DNA of 39,841 nt, taken from the NCBI GenBank assembly GCA_028289455.1, contig JANQPN010000057.1, positions 1 to 39,841 on the forward strand. Direction: 5' to 3'. Below, piece by piece: positions 17,393 to 25,913 of this stretch (position 1 is the stretch's first letter; each line of letters starts with the position of its first letter). Source of the DNA: Wenzhouxiangellaceae bacterium (lineage in GTDB: Bacteria > Pseudomonadota > Gammaproteobacteria > Xanthomonadales > Wenzhouxiangellaceae). Below the pieces are notes generated by a model, which worked only from the letters and a program-made list of their open reading frames with translations, was not told the DNA's origin and searched no databases. The translations under genes and the position numbers were made by a program.

Positions 17393-17746
17393 TTGAGCAA
17401 AGACTACGATGGCTTAAGTGAAGCCGAGCTGTATAAGCTGTTCTACGACATTATTAGAGATATCCCCGCCGGTAAAGTCGCCAGCTATGGACAGATTGCC
17501 CTGCTGGCAGACCGCCCCAGAGACGGTCGCTATGTGGGTCACGCTTTACATGCAGTAACCGACCCGTCCATCCCATGGCAAAGAGTGGTAATGGCTTCAG
17601 GCGAGATTGCCGCCCGTTCCAACCCGGGTGAGCGAGAGCGCCAGCAAAAACTGCTGAAGCAGGAAGGCGTCGAATTTATTGCAGATTTTCAGGTAGACAT
17701 GCAACGTTGCGGCTGGCAGAAAATGCCGCCCGATCTGTTTGGCTAA
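17393..17746 (+). CDS. Alkyltransferase-like (ATL) DNA repair protein
   Basis: 117 residues. The MGMT/Ada DNA-binding fold is visible (IPAGKVASYGQIA, RYVGHALHAV). The catalytic PCHRV motif is replaced by PWQRVV, which defines the ATL group: it binds O6-alkylguanine and hands it to nucleotide excision repair rather than removing the alkyl group itself. The start is a TTG at 17393 with AGGA 8 nt upstream. The 3' end overlaps the convergent SnoaL-like gene by 4 bp. Confidence 0.9.
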   Translation: MSKDYDGLSEAELYKLFYDIIRDIPAGKVASYGQIALLADRPRDGRYVGHALHAVTDPSIPWQRVVMASGEIAARSNPGERERQQKLLKQEGVEFIADFQVDMQRCGWQKMPPDLFG

Positions 17747-18180
17747 TTCTGGTTGCCACACAAAGCATTCGCCAGACAGTTTTCCGTCACCACACCCAGC
17801 GATAGCAGAATTCCCATAAAGTCCCAACCATTCCAGGCTTCAACGATCTTGCCGTCTTTAATTCTGTTATATGAGCCACCTTCAAGTCTTAATTGCCTGC
17901 CGGTTGCCTTATGCACCATGGTCAACACGCCGCGCATGGAAACCCTGTCGCCTGCTGCAATAACATCTTCAACCACTGCATGAATGTCAGAGCAGTTTTC
18001 CTGGATGAGACGATGCAACAGCTTAAATTGCTCCGGCCCCTTCCGGTATTGCTCACCTAAACCATACGCCTGACCTTCAGGCACGTACATTTCATCGATG
18101 GCTTCTTCCCGCCCTTTATTCCAGACCTCTTCGAAAAAACGATAAATCAGATCGATACTTTCATATTCTGGTGTTTTCAT
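17743..18180 (-). CDS. SnoaL-like (NTF2-fold) protein
   Basis: 145 residues. IYRFFEEVWNKGREEAIDEMYVPEG at the N-terminus, VVEDVIAAGDRVSMRGVLTMVHKATGRQLRLEGGSYNRIKDGKIVEAWNGWD in the middle and end are typical of SnoaL-like cone-shaped NTF2-fold proteins, often polyketide cyclases or ester cyclases. Activity unassigned. GAGG lies 7 nt before the ATG. It converges on the ATL gene and follows the methyltransferase gene by 78 bp. Confidence 0.82.
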   Translation of the reverse strand: MKTPEYESIDLIYRFFEEVWNKGREEAIDEMYVPEGQAYGLGEQYRKGPEQFKLLHRLIQENCSDIHAVVEDVIAAGDRVSMRGVLTMVHKATGRQLRLEGGSYNRIKDGKIVEAWNGWDFMGILLSLGVVTENCLANALCGNQN

Positions 18181-18258
18181 TAATGACCTCTTAAAGTTTC
18201 CATACTTATTGGTGGTTTGTTGATCTGTCCACCATAATTCATCAGGACTATAGACCTT

Positions 18259-19053
18259 TTATACATCAACTGTAGCAATATGCGCACCAATGGGAAATTT
18301 AACCCGGCCCGTTGTATCAGTAAATCTAATCAGTTTTTCATTCGCTGCTGATAATAATTGATCAAACTGTTCATCAGTAATCTGATCCGCTAAAGTCCAG
18401 CCGCGAATTTCAGTATGCATCCATGCTTCGACCGATGGAAACTCGACAACCCCTTGCGCAGTATTGATTTCGACACTTACATTTCCATTAGTAAATATAG
18501 CCTGAAAAACTTCTTTATTACCCAGACTAAACGGTGCTTCAACAGCACCTGAAACGTGGTCGCCAAATAAGTCTCCAAGCAATTTCACCACAGCCAGATA
18601 ACCTGGCGAGTCCTGCAAAGATGCCCAGACTGCCAGTGTTATCCGTCCTCCCGGCCGGGTAACCCGCACCATCTCTGCCACCGCAGATGTCGGGTCACTG
18701 AAGAACATCAACCCGAATTGACTGATTACGTGATCAAACACATCATCTGCAAAATCCAATGACCTGGCATCACCGATGCGCCAGTCAACAGCTTTTGACT
18801 TACTGCTCGCAGCGGCCAGCATCCCTGGATTGATATCCAAACCAGTTACCGCACCTTGATCACCAACAGCCTGTTTTGCAGCAAGCGTCAACACCCCGGT
18901 GCCGCAGGCAACATCCAAAACAGTTTGTCCTGATCTTATTTCTGCCGCTGTAACGACTTTATCAGCCCATTGACTGAACAGGGCCGGCACGAAGAATTCA
19001 TCATAAATTCCAGCCGCTGTTGTTGAAATCTGAACTGTATCATTAGTGCTCAC
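18259..19053 (-). CDS. Class I SAM-dependent methyltransferase
   Basis: 264 residues. VLDVACGTGVLTLAA is motif I (binds SAM), LDINPGML supplies the acidic motif II, and GDARSLDFADDVFDHVISQFGLMFF is motif III/IV. The order fits UbiE/COQ5-like enzymes but the substrate is unclear. A GTG at 19053 is chosen as start because GGAG lies 6 nt before it; a TTG at 19065 would add four residues and destroy that spacing. It is upstream of the SnoaL-like gene. Confidence 0.83.
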   Translation of the reverse strand: MSTNDTVQISTTAAGIYDEFFVPALFSQWADKVVTAAEIRSGQTVLDVACGTGVLTLAAKQAVGDQGAVTGLDINPGMLAAASSKSKAVDWRIGDARSLDFADDVFDHVISQFGLMFFSDPTSAVAEMVRVTRPGGRITLAVWASLQDSPGYLAVVKLLGDLFGDHVSGAVEAPFSLGNKEVFQAIFTNGNVSVEINTAQGVVEFPSVEAWMHTEIRGWTLADQITDEQFDQLLSAANEKLIRFTDTTGRVKFPIGAHIATVDV

Positions 19054-19212
19054 CGTTAACTCCAATAATATTTACTGACTATACTGTCTCTATTGACGAC
19101 GCTTCCAGCTTACCGACAACACATGGATCCTCATACCTGATGAGTAATGTTCGCCAGGCAATTGTCGATCATAAGAAACCAATCTGCGCACCAATTCACG
19201 TCATGGTTATTT

Positions 19213-19695
19213 TCATATCGCAAGATGCAAGTTGTCATGCCTGGTCTGCTTGATGCCTGGCTGAGTCTGCTGAACGGTGTCGTAAGATATTTTCACTTCC
19301 AGTGCACCATCAGCTACCGGTTGCACTGGGAGCTCAATACTAACTGAAGAACCTGCACCCAACTTTAATTGACCCTGCCAGCAAGTTAGCCGGCTATCCA
19401 TTTCCTGCGCTTCTACTTTGGAATATTGATCATCATCTTCAGTGACCTGGTCGACAAACAGGATTGCCCTGAAGCCTTCGGGCGGCTGTAAAGACCATCG
19501 CTGAATAACGTCATTACCGACTGTGATACGCGTCAGTTTATGCTGACCTTTACCCCTGGTTGCAGATATGGTTATCAGGAGACAATTATGACTCAGCATC
19601 ATCTGCCCGTTGACTTCAGATGCTCTCAGTTTGAAATGAGCGATTACAGCAGCGACAGACAAGACTAGGATGATCAGCTGTATCCAAAGTGGCAT
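19213..19695 (-). CDS. Single-pass membrane protein, unknown function
   Basis: 160 residues. One N-terminal hydrophobic helix (WIQLIILVLSVAAVIAHF) is followed by a polar, beta-rich domain. No family recognised. No Shine-Dalgarno is evident before the ATG at 19695, so the start is uncertain, but the membrane anchor and good protein-like composition support a real gene. Confidence 0.55.
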   Translation of the reverse strand: MPLWIQLIILVLSVAAVIAHFKLRASEVNGQMMLSHNCLLITISATRGKGQHKLTRITVGNDVIQRWSLQPPEGFRAILFVDQVTEDDDQYSKVEAQEMDSRLTCWQGQLKLGAGSSVSIELPVQPVADGALEVKISYDTVQQTQPGIKQTRHDNLHLAI

Positions 19696-19815
19696 TTCAG
19701 GTCAGTTTATTATGGGTATTCTCCGATAATCACTGATGATGGATAGATATTCAACCAGCTTATCCTGTTAAATTGCATACTTGTGGAAAATCCATCTTCT
19801 GTGCGTCACTCAAGC

Positions 19816-20175
19816 TTACTCATTCCAGTAATTAGCCACAAGCATGTTATCTCCAGTCAACAGCCCAAGACCACTGTAATTCCCCGTTGGGCTCGACCAT
19901 TCGAGTTGATATGTAGCGCCCAGGCCAGTTATTTTCAGCTTGCCTTGATATATCCGTTTTTCATCATCCGTGTCACCATGAAATATTTCTACATCATAAT
20001 CCCCTTCCAACACACCGGGTTTTCCTCCGGTTGCAACCTCGCGGCCGATAGTGCCTATATATTTCGAGTTATTGACTGTCCACTTACCGTGTAGTGTGCC
20101 TTCAGAGATTTCATAAACAACGACTCCACATAATGGCCTGTTTTCATTAAGTGGTACAGGTGATTTTTTATTCAC
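19816..20175 (-). CDS. Small beta-rich protein, unknown function
   Basis: 119 residues with no signal peptide or membrane segment. The C-terminal half reads like a beta-barrel or sandwich (YQGKLKITGLGATYQLEWSS...GLGLLTGDNMLVANYW). A GTG start at 20175 is supported by GGGGGAAA at good spacing. Family not recognised. Confidence 0.6.
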   Translation of the reverse strand: MNKKSPVPLNENRPLCGVVVYEISEGTLHGKWTVNNSKYIGTIGREVATGGKPGVLEGDYDVEIFHGDTDDEKRIYQGKLKITGLGATYQLEWSSPTGNYSGLGLLTGDNMLVANYWNE

Positions 20176-20259
20176 TTTGTTTCCCCCTTTGATTCTTTTC
20201 GCCAGTAGATTCTCAACTGGTCGTTTTGATAAAACCCTTCAATTAATTCTTTTGTGAAT

Positions 20260-20970
20260 TTAATTAGACTGTAGTGTCTTTTTCTCCATTGGATATAGCA
20301 GTTCTGCATCATGCTCGCAGTAATCAATATCTCTGATATTGGTTGAACAACTCCACTCATGCATATAACCGCCGAGTGTCAGGTCCGGTTTAAGCATAAT
20401 GACCGTATCCAGCCCAAGATCCTGATTACCCTGTGCATAAATTTCACCACCGGCGCCAATTGTCATATCACTCACATAGGCACTGGTTTTCATATCCTCA
20501 GGCCGTAAGCCTATTTTTTGCAGGCTATCGGGATATTCACCTTCCATATGGTAATACTCGGTCATCATCATCTTGAATGGCGTCATGACTGAAACCGCCT
20601 GTGAAAATACCGCCGCCTTTTTATACGATGCGACCTGCTCTGGAGAATATACCTCCAGGGCTTCCGGCTTCACTTGTAGTAATGGAGTTATATCGCCACA
20701 TGCCATTCCCAGATCAAGCTGATGCTGTACGAACTCCAATGCTTTTTTTTCGCAAAAACCCTCTCGGTCCTGCGAGCGAAACAATGCCTGCTCCTTACCG
20801 TCAGCCTGATAACTGACCTCACAGGGAACCTTGCTTGATTGATCCTGATAAATCACTTTTATGGTTCTTTGCTGCTCGCCGTCAGCATTGCTGCAGACAT
20901 AGGTCTGATCTGCAAGTGAATGGCCGGCAGCTATGTAAAGCAGCAACAGAATCAAAACGTTATTTTTCAT
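20260..20970 (-). CDS. Secreted protein with a C-terminal pilin-like domain
   Basis: 236 residues from the ATG at 20970 (a GTG at 20979 is also in frame; neither has a clear Shine-Dalgarno). A Sec signal peptide (MKNNVLILLLLYIAAGHSLA) is followed by a Cys-rich segment (TYVCSN, VPCEV, GFCEKK, GMACGD). The C-terminal third, from about 130, resembles the globular part of type IV pilins: AVSVMTPFKMMMTEYYHMEGEYPDSLQKIGL, then KTSAYVSDMTIG...GEIYA and a closing Cys pair. It lacks the pilin prepilin-peptidase leader, so it is not itself a pilin subunit. Role unknown. Confidence 0.65.
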   Translation of the reverse strand: MKNNVLILLLLYIAAGHSLADQTYVCSNADGEQQRTIKVIYQDQSSKVPCEVSYQADGKEQALFRSQDREGFCEKKALEFVQHQLDLGMACGDITPLLQVKPEALEVYSPEQVASYKKAAVFSQAVSVMTPFKMMMTEYYHMEGEYPDSLQKIGLRPEDMKTSAYVSDMTIGAGGEIYAQGNQDLGLDTVIMLKPDLTLGGYMHEWSCSTNIRDIDYCEHDAELLYPMEKKTLQSN

Positions 20971-21085
20971 CGCGAGCACATATCAATGAATTCCCGTATC
21001 GGCAACCATAACACAAGGCGTACCGACATCATTGTCTTTGCGCTTAGTTGTAACTCGCCTTCAACGCCGGCTATTCAGTGCGTTG

Positions 21086-21637
21086 TTACTTACCGGTTTC
21101 CAATTTTTCCAGCGCCTCCTGAAAGCCGGCCAGCCACTGTGCTCTGGCTTTTGCCTGCAACACCACATTCTCACAGGCGAACCAGGCGAATGGATCGGTA
21201 TCCCGGTCCGTTTCATCGAGACGCTGCTCGGTAATCTGTAAAAACTCATTCAAAGCCTTACATGATTCAGCCACAAATGCGCACCGTTGTTCGGCGGTCA
21301 ACGAGCCTATGAAAAACACCCGGGTTCTGATGTGATCGGAAATTGCAGAGACCAGCTCAGGTTCGGTACCCCGGTTGATCCATTGCGTCAGCGCTTTTTT
21401 TCCCTTTGCAGTAATGTACAACAGCCTGCGTCCACGGCCATCCGCTGCATCGGTTTTGGATTTCACCAGCCCTTGCTGTTCCAGCCGTGAAAGCATCGGA
21501 TAAATTGAACCGGCAGACCCCTGCCAATGCGATGAAGGCGAGTGCTTCAGAAACTTCCGGACCGCATACGGTGTACACGGGCCATCTCGGGACACTATGC
21601 CCAGGGCTACGCCTTCCAGTTCACTGAGTTTTGGCAC
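21086..21637 (-). CDS. PadR family transcriptional regulator
   Basis: 183 residues. The N-terminal winged helix has the PadR signature GSIYPMLSRLEQQGLVKSKTD...GRGRRLLYITAKGKKAL, and the rest is the helical Vir-type C-terminal dimer domain. PadR proteins repress nearby genes and release DNA on ligand binding. GTG start at 21637 with GGAT upstream, 18 bp after the protease gene, so the two are co-transcribed. It likely controls its own operon through the palindrome at 22867-22883. Confidence 0.88.
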   Translation of the reverse strand: MPKLSELEGVALGIVSRDGPCTPYAVRKFLKHSPSSHWQGSAGSIYPMLSRLEQQGLVKSKTDAADGRGRRLLYITAKGKKALTQWINRGTEPELVSAISDHIRTRVFFIGSLTAEQRCAFVAESCKALNEFLQITEQRLDETDRDTDPFAWFACENVVLQAKARAQWLAGFQEALEKLETGK

Positions 21638-21655
21638 CAGTATTAATCCAGTTGA

Positions 21656-22852
21656 TTATTCGATATCGATATGAACCATATCACCTTCACGATCGACAAC
21701 GAAACGCAATGGCTGCTCACTGCGAATCAATGTCCCAAGTTGGGCCACCCCGATATCAGCCATTGGTGTTTCATTCAGGCTGACGATGATGTCACCTGCC
21801 TGAAAACCTGCCTGCTCACCCAGTGATCCATCAGCCACATCTGACACGTTAGCCAGCGACAAACCGGGGCCTCCACCAAAACGGATACCCAGCGTTCTCG
21901 GCTGATCTCCAGCCTCAGCCCGCTGTTCAGCAGCTACTTTGCGTTCAACAGGCTGCGACGGCCTGAAGGCCAGCAGCCTGTTCCGCTGATCAACACTGAT
22001 AACCATATCTGAAAGGATGCTCTGGCCAATATTGCCGGTTTGCGGAGAAGGCCGCATGAAAGACACTTCAGGGTTTTCATAATTAATCCCTGCAAATGTG
22101 ATGCTGCCATTCAGCCGAAGCGTGGAAACCTGTCGCTGGCTGCCAACCAGTTGCACGGCAGCCTTGCGTTCTGATTGTGCATCGGTTGGCAGTATATCCT
22201 GCAGATCAGCCGGCAATGTAAATGCGGCAGGAGACCCTGTATCTATTTGCGTGGGAACGGTACGTCCTGCCACTGTGATATCGAATATCATGCGGCCCTG
22301 GCTGTCGTCATACTCAATTGACTCGGGCGAACCCGGATTCAGTGAGCCTCGAGATACCGATGCGATACCACGTTTAGCATCGATGGTAAGCAACACCTCC
22401 CTGAACAGATCCATACCCAGTACGCCCTGCATAATGCCCGCTGTCATCTGACTGATACCAAATACCAGTGGTGTACTGTTCTTGATGCTCAGCTCGTTAA
22501 TCCTAAGCTCCGGCATCGATACCATATCGGATGCGACCTGATCACCTCCCGGCGCACCGATATCCATATTACCGATGACTTCAAGGCCAAGCTCCTCAGC
22601 AATGTCTGTATCCACAACACTGACGCTGGCGCCCGTATCAATCAGAAAATCATACGGCCCAGCATCACCAATATAAACCTGCACCAGGTCCCGTCCGGCA
22701 ACTTTATTCATCGTCAAAACCTGCGTATCACCGGCAAACAGCAACTGCGGCGTAGCGGTTGGGAAATCCACATCAGCAATAGCTGCGGTACTGATCATTA
22801 GTATTGCTGCGAATGCAGATGTGATCGATTGAATTCTGTCTAGTTGTTTCAT
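21656..22852 (-). CDS. Retropepsin-like aspartic protease with PDZ domain
   Basis: 398 residues. A signal peptide (SAFAAILMISTAAIA) directs it out of the cytoplasm. Two aspartic-protease half-sites are visible, D72-T-G-A-S and D204-T-G-S, as in single-chain retropepsin-like proteins. Residues about 315-398 form a PDZ domain (GGGPGLSLANVSDVADGSLGEQAGFQAGDIIVSLN), which usually binds C-termini or substrate. It is the first gene before a PadR regulator and has its own promoter and operator-like palindrome. Confidence 0.85.
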   Translation of the reverse strand: MKQLDRIQSITSAFAAILMISTAAIADVDFPTATPQLLFAGDTQVLTMNKVAGRDLVQVYIGDAGPYDFLIDTGASVSVVDTDIAEELGLEVIGNMDIGAPGGDQVASDMVSMPELRINELSIKNSTPLVFGISQMTAGIMQGVLGMDLFREVLLTIDAKRGIASVSRGSLNPGSPESIEYDDSQGRMIFDITVAGRTVPTQIDTGSPAAFTLPADLQDILPTDAQSERKAAVQLVGSQRQVSTLRLNGSITFAGINYENPEVSFMRPSPQTGNIGQSILSDMVISVDQRNRLLAFRPSQPVERKVAAEQRAEAGDQPRTLGIRFGGGPGLSLANVSDVADGSLGEQAGFQAGDIIVSLNETPMADIGVAQLGTLIRSEQPLRFVVDREGDMVHIDIE

Positions 22853-22866
22853 GGGAATTCTCTAAT

Positions 22867-22883
22867 TAGTTCGATTCGAACTA
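22867..22883. promoter_or_regulatory. Perfect palindrome at the protease/PadR promoter
   Basis: TAGTTCGA and TCGAACTA flank one central base. It lies immediately downstream of the -10 on the transcribed side and 14 bp before the protease start codon, a likely PadR binding site. Confidence 0.55.
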
Positions 22884-22885
22884 TT

Positions 22886-22914
22886 ATATTAGCAACGAGA
22901 ATTTTACCGGTCAA
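22886..22914 (-). promoter_or_regulatory. Promoter of the retropepsin/PadR operon
   Basis: On the minus strand, TTGACC (22909-22914) and TAATAT (22886-22891) are 17 bp apart, a good sigma70 match. Confidence 0.65.
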
Positions 22915-23214
22915 CATGACCGATGGCATAGGTTGGACCTCAGAAAACCTGCCTGGACAGGGACCCATTCGAGGGTGCTGCCACTGCTGGAGATGATCAA
23001 GGGATGTGGACGGTTATCCCAGGAGCATGCTACGCTGAGTTTGAAATAAAGGCGGCTAGGGGGTCCTTAAAACTTGGTGTGCTCAGGTATTTTTACATCA
23101 GAATTTGTGCTGGTAATTCAGCTTACATTCTCAATTCACTGACCCACTGCCAGCTTATTGAAAACCAGCACCGGGCAGCATACCCGACAGTCACTACAAC
23201 AAAGGGAGAACATT
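22915..23214. other. Intergenic region with no gene seen
   Basis: Between the divergent retropepsin promoter and the GH18 gene. No convincing coding frame, tRNA or repeat was found. A plus-strand promoter for the glycosidase pair must lie here, but no good -35/-10 pair stands out. AAAGGGAGAA immediately before the GH18 ATG is the ribosome binding site. Confidence 0.5.
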
Positions 23215-24009
23215 ATGAGCACTAGTTCAAATTCAATTACCGGCACCTGCTATGTAGAAACCAATTCCAGTAATCTCATCAATGTGGGCGATTACACTTT
23301 GGAGGACGGCAGTCAGCTGTTCGACATTGCGATAATTTTCGCAGCTAATATCAACGGCACCTCTGATAAGCCTGAGCTGTATTTCAACGATACTGTCACA
23401 GCAACTCTGAAGTCAGGCGCCATTGCCAAACTGCAGGCTAAGGGCATTAAAGTATTGCTATCGATATTGGGTAATCACCAGCAGGCCGGCATCACCACTT
23501 TGACCGGGAATGCCCCGGAGAACTTCGCCACGCAGTTGAGCAAAGCAGTCAACTATTACGGCCTGGACGGCGTTGATTTTGACGATGAGTACTCTACCGG
23601 TACAACCAATGAGAGCTCCTTTCCACTGTTGATTTCATCATTGCGTCAACAGATTCCGGACAAGATTATTTCCTTTTACTTCTATGGTCCCGCCACCGGC
23701 ACGCAGTCCTATAATGGTATCGTAGTCGGTGATCTCATCAATTACAGCTGGAATGCCATTTACGGTACCTTCAGCCCACCCAACGTGCCTGGTCTGGGCA
23801 AGGCTTACCTGGCGCCGGCAGCCGTCAATATTGACCCGGGTGCTCAATCCTATACCCCTCCAGGTACTGCTGCGCAGCTTGCTCAGTCGACAGTCAATCA
23901 GGACTATAGTGTGTACCTGTACTACAACCTGACCAATAACGACAGCAGTGATTATCTGTCTCAGGTTTCGCAGGTGCTATACGGGCAGAAGACCGTCTAC
24001 ACAGGCTAG
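23215..24009 (+). CDS. GH18 endo-beta-N-acetylglucosaminidase (EndoH-like)
   Basis: 264 residues. D118-x-x-D121-x-D123-x-E125 in YGLDGVDFDDE is the GH18 catalytic motif, with E125 as the acid. KVLLSILGNHQQAG, PDKIISFYFYGPAT and YLYYNLT follow EndoH throughout. Such enzymes cleave the chitobiose core of high-mannose N-glycans. The start at 23215 has AAAGGGAG; an upstream in-frame ATG at 23158 adds 19 residues without a ribosome site. No signal peptide is present, unlike EndoH-type enzymes, which are normally secreted. It is 24 bp before the GH76 gene. Confidence 0.92.
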   Translation: MSTSSNSITGTCYVETNSSNLINVGDYTLEDGSQLFDIAIIFAANINGTSDKPELYFNDTVTATLKSGAIAKLQAKGIKVLLSILGNHQQAGITTLTGNAPENFATQLSKAVNYYGLDGVDFDDEYSTGTTNESSFPLLISSLRQQIPDKIISFYFYGPATGTQSYNGIVVGDLINYSWNAIYGTFSPPNVPGLGKAYLAPAAVNIDPGAQSYTPPGTAAQLAQSTVNQDYSVYLYYNLTNNDSSDYLSQVSQVLYGQKTVYTG

Positions 24010-24033
24010 TTGTAGCTAACGGGAGAGGGGATC

Positions 24034-25047
24034 ATGAGCAACACTAACCAACAAAGGGCAACGGCCTGCTTTGATACCCTGCAGCAATGGTATTCCAATG
24101 GCCAGTGGCAGGGTGCCGGCTTTTGGAACAATGCCAACTCGCTGCAGGCTGTGCTGGACTATTCCAAATGGTCCGGCTGGACCGGGGCGGATGCAATTGC
24201 CCAGGCATGCTTAAACTATTATCAGAATGAAACCAAATTCGGCTTTGGCTATTTTGATGATGTGCAATGGTGGGGCATTTCATTCGTCGAGGCCTATTTG
24301 CTGACCAACAACAAACAGTACCTCGACCAGGCCGAAATCATCTTCAAGCAAGTGTATTCCAAAGCGTGGAGCGATATATGCAGAGGCGGTGTCCGCTGGC
24401 AAAATTCCGATGACCCACCCTACAAAAACGCTATTACCAACGAGCTGTTTCTGATGCTGTCCACCAGTCTGTTCCTGGTCACCAGCGACCCGCTGTACAG
24501 TTACTGGTTCAGACAGGAATGGTCGTGGTTTCAGCAGACCGGCCTGATCAATTCGCAATCACTAATCAACGACGGACTGACCAAACCCGACACGCCCAAC
24601 CCCTGCGTGAATAACGGTGAAACCACCTGGACATACAACCAGGGTGTGATACTGGGCGGTTTGATGAATCTATACAAGATCAATGGCGACAAAAGCCTGC
24701 TGGATACAGCTAATCAGATCGCCACTGCCACCATCACACACCTGGTCAAAGACGGCATTCTGCAGGAACCGTGTGAGCGAACCCACAACTGTCACGAAGG
24801 AAATGCACCTCAGTTTAAAGGGATTTTTATCCGCTATCTTCGTATGCTGAATCAGACCGCCAATAACCCGGTTTACGCTGATTTTATTCAACGTAATGCC
24901 GATTCTGCCTGGAACACCGACAGGCAGAATGATGGCAGCAATGATTATTTCGGGTTGGCCTGGTACGGGCCGTTTGATCAGCGTGGAGCTATTCGGCAGA
25001 CATCTGCGATGGATTTGTTTAATGCAGCAGCAACACTGAGCTCGTAA
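24034..25047 (+). CDS. GH76 family alpha-1,6-mannanase-like enzyme
   Basis: 337 residues. FGYFDD(75-76)VQWWG is the GH76 catalytic Asp-Asp motif, with the later WTYNQGVILGGLMNLYK typical of the alpha/alpha barrel. GH76 enzymes cut alpha-1,6-mannan backbones of yeast cell walls. No signal peptide or anchor is visible; the protein opens MSNTNQQRATACFDTLQQWY, in mature-like sequence. GGAGAGGGG precedes the ATG. With the EndoH-like gene it forms a two-gene operon directed at mannose-rich glycans, closed by the terminator at 25058. Confidence 0.92.
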   Translation: MSNTNQQRATACFDTLQQWYSNGQWQGAGFWNNANSLQAVLDYSKWSGWTGADAIAQACLNYYQNETKFGFGYFDDVQWWGISFVEAYLLTNNKQYLDQAEIIFKQVYSKAWSDICRGGVRWQNSDDPPYKNAITNELFLMLSTSLFLVTSDPLYSYWFRQEWSWFQQTGLINSQSLINDGLTKPDTPNPCVNNGETTWTYNQGVILGGLMNLYKINGDKSLLDTANQIATATITHLVKDGILQEPCERTHNCHEGNAPQFKGIFIRYLRMLNQTANNPVYADFIQRNADSAWNTDRQNDGSNDYFGLAWYGPFDQRGAIRQTSAMDLFNAAATLSS

Positions 25048-25057
25048 TACTTACTAT

Positions 25058-25090
25058 CAGGAAGGCACTATTCTGCGCCTTCCTGTTTTT
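25058..25090 (+). terminator. Rho-independent terminator of the glycosidase operon
   Basis: CAGGAAGGC (25058-25066) pairs with GCCTTCCTG (25077-25085) and is followed by T5CT3. The stem runs into the last codons of the convergent cytochrome gene. Confidence 0.85.
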
Positions 25091-25826
25091 CTTTCAGTCG
25101 TTTGAGTGTGCTCTGGATAAATGCATCCTCTGCCGGTAGCAATCTTTGTGCGGTTTCCCATGCTTGTATGGCTTCCCGGATTTGATTGTTGCGCTCATGT
25201 AGTTGACCCAGCAGTGTGAAGGTAAAGGGTTCATCAGGATTGAATTCAATATTCATTTTCTGGACTGCAATTCCGTCTTCCAGATTCCCTCTTCTGCCCA
25301 GGGTTTCCGCCACTGTATTGAGTGACCGGGTACTGAAATCGTAAGACCAACCACCGTAGAACTGTTCACGTAGCTCCCGGTACTGCAAGACAACCGCATC
25401 CAAGCCTCCATCGTCATAGGTTTTCAGCAATTCGTCCTGGAGAGTGACTGGCTTGGTCAAACCGTGATGGCAGGTCGCACAGTTTATTTCGATGGGCGGG
25501 TCGGAACGCTCAGTCAGGTTGGCCAGATGCTGGCTGTTGATGGCTTGAACCATTCGCATCATCTCACGGGCTTTCAGCTTGGTGGGTTTTTCATCCGATT
25601 GAAAATCGAACTCAGACAAATCCTGACCTTCTTCGCCGACATGACAATACCAGCAACGCACACCCAATCCGCCGGCGAATCCCCGCATTACACCGATTAG
25701 CTGGCGAGGGGTGGTGTCGCTGGGTAAGACCTTCAAGTTCACCAGCTCTTTGGGTGGGAATTCCGCTGCAGATAACGATAGGTTCAGTGTGAAAATCAAA
25801 AATACGGCGGTTAGCGCTGCTCTCAT
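25068..25826 (-). CDS. Diheme c-type cytochrome with C-terminal TPR repeats
   Basis: 252 residues. A signal peptide (LIFTLNLSLSA) leads into PSDTTPRQLIGVMRGFAGGLGVRC58WYC61H and, later, NC116ATC119H: two CxxCH heme sites. The stretch DFQSDEKPTKLKAREMMRMV is typical of proteins related to the photosynthetic reaction-centre cytochrome family (CytoC_RC), often seen in non-photosynthetic bacteria. The last 80 residues form TPR-like helical pairs (PFTFTLLGQLHERNNQIREAIQAWETAQRL). A periplasmic electron carrier or complex subunit. The last codons overlap the opposing terminator. Confidence 0.85.
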   Translation of the reverse strand: MRAALTAVFLIFTLNLSLSAAEFPPKELVNLKVLPSDTTPRQLIGVMRGFAGGLGVRCWYCHVGEEGQDLSEFDFQSDEKPTKLKAREMMRMVQAINSQHLANLTERSDPPIEINCATCHHGLTKPVTLQDELLKTYDDGGLDAVVLQYRELREQFYGGWSYDFSTRSLNTVAETLGRRGNLEDGIAVQKMNIEFNPDEPFTFTLLGQLHERNNQIREAIQAWETAQRLLPAEDAFIQSTLKRLKEKQEGAE

Positions 25827-25913
25827 TCCAGACTATCTCCGAGGATATGTCTGAATAAGTGTAAATGCTTACGCATCTACTTATGTCAGGGGTTTGTCAG
25901 AAAATCTGAGTTA

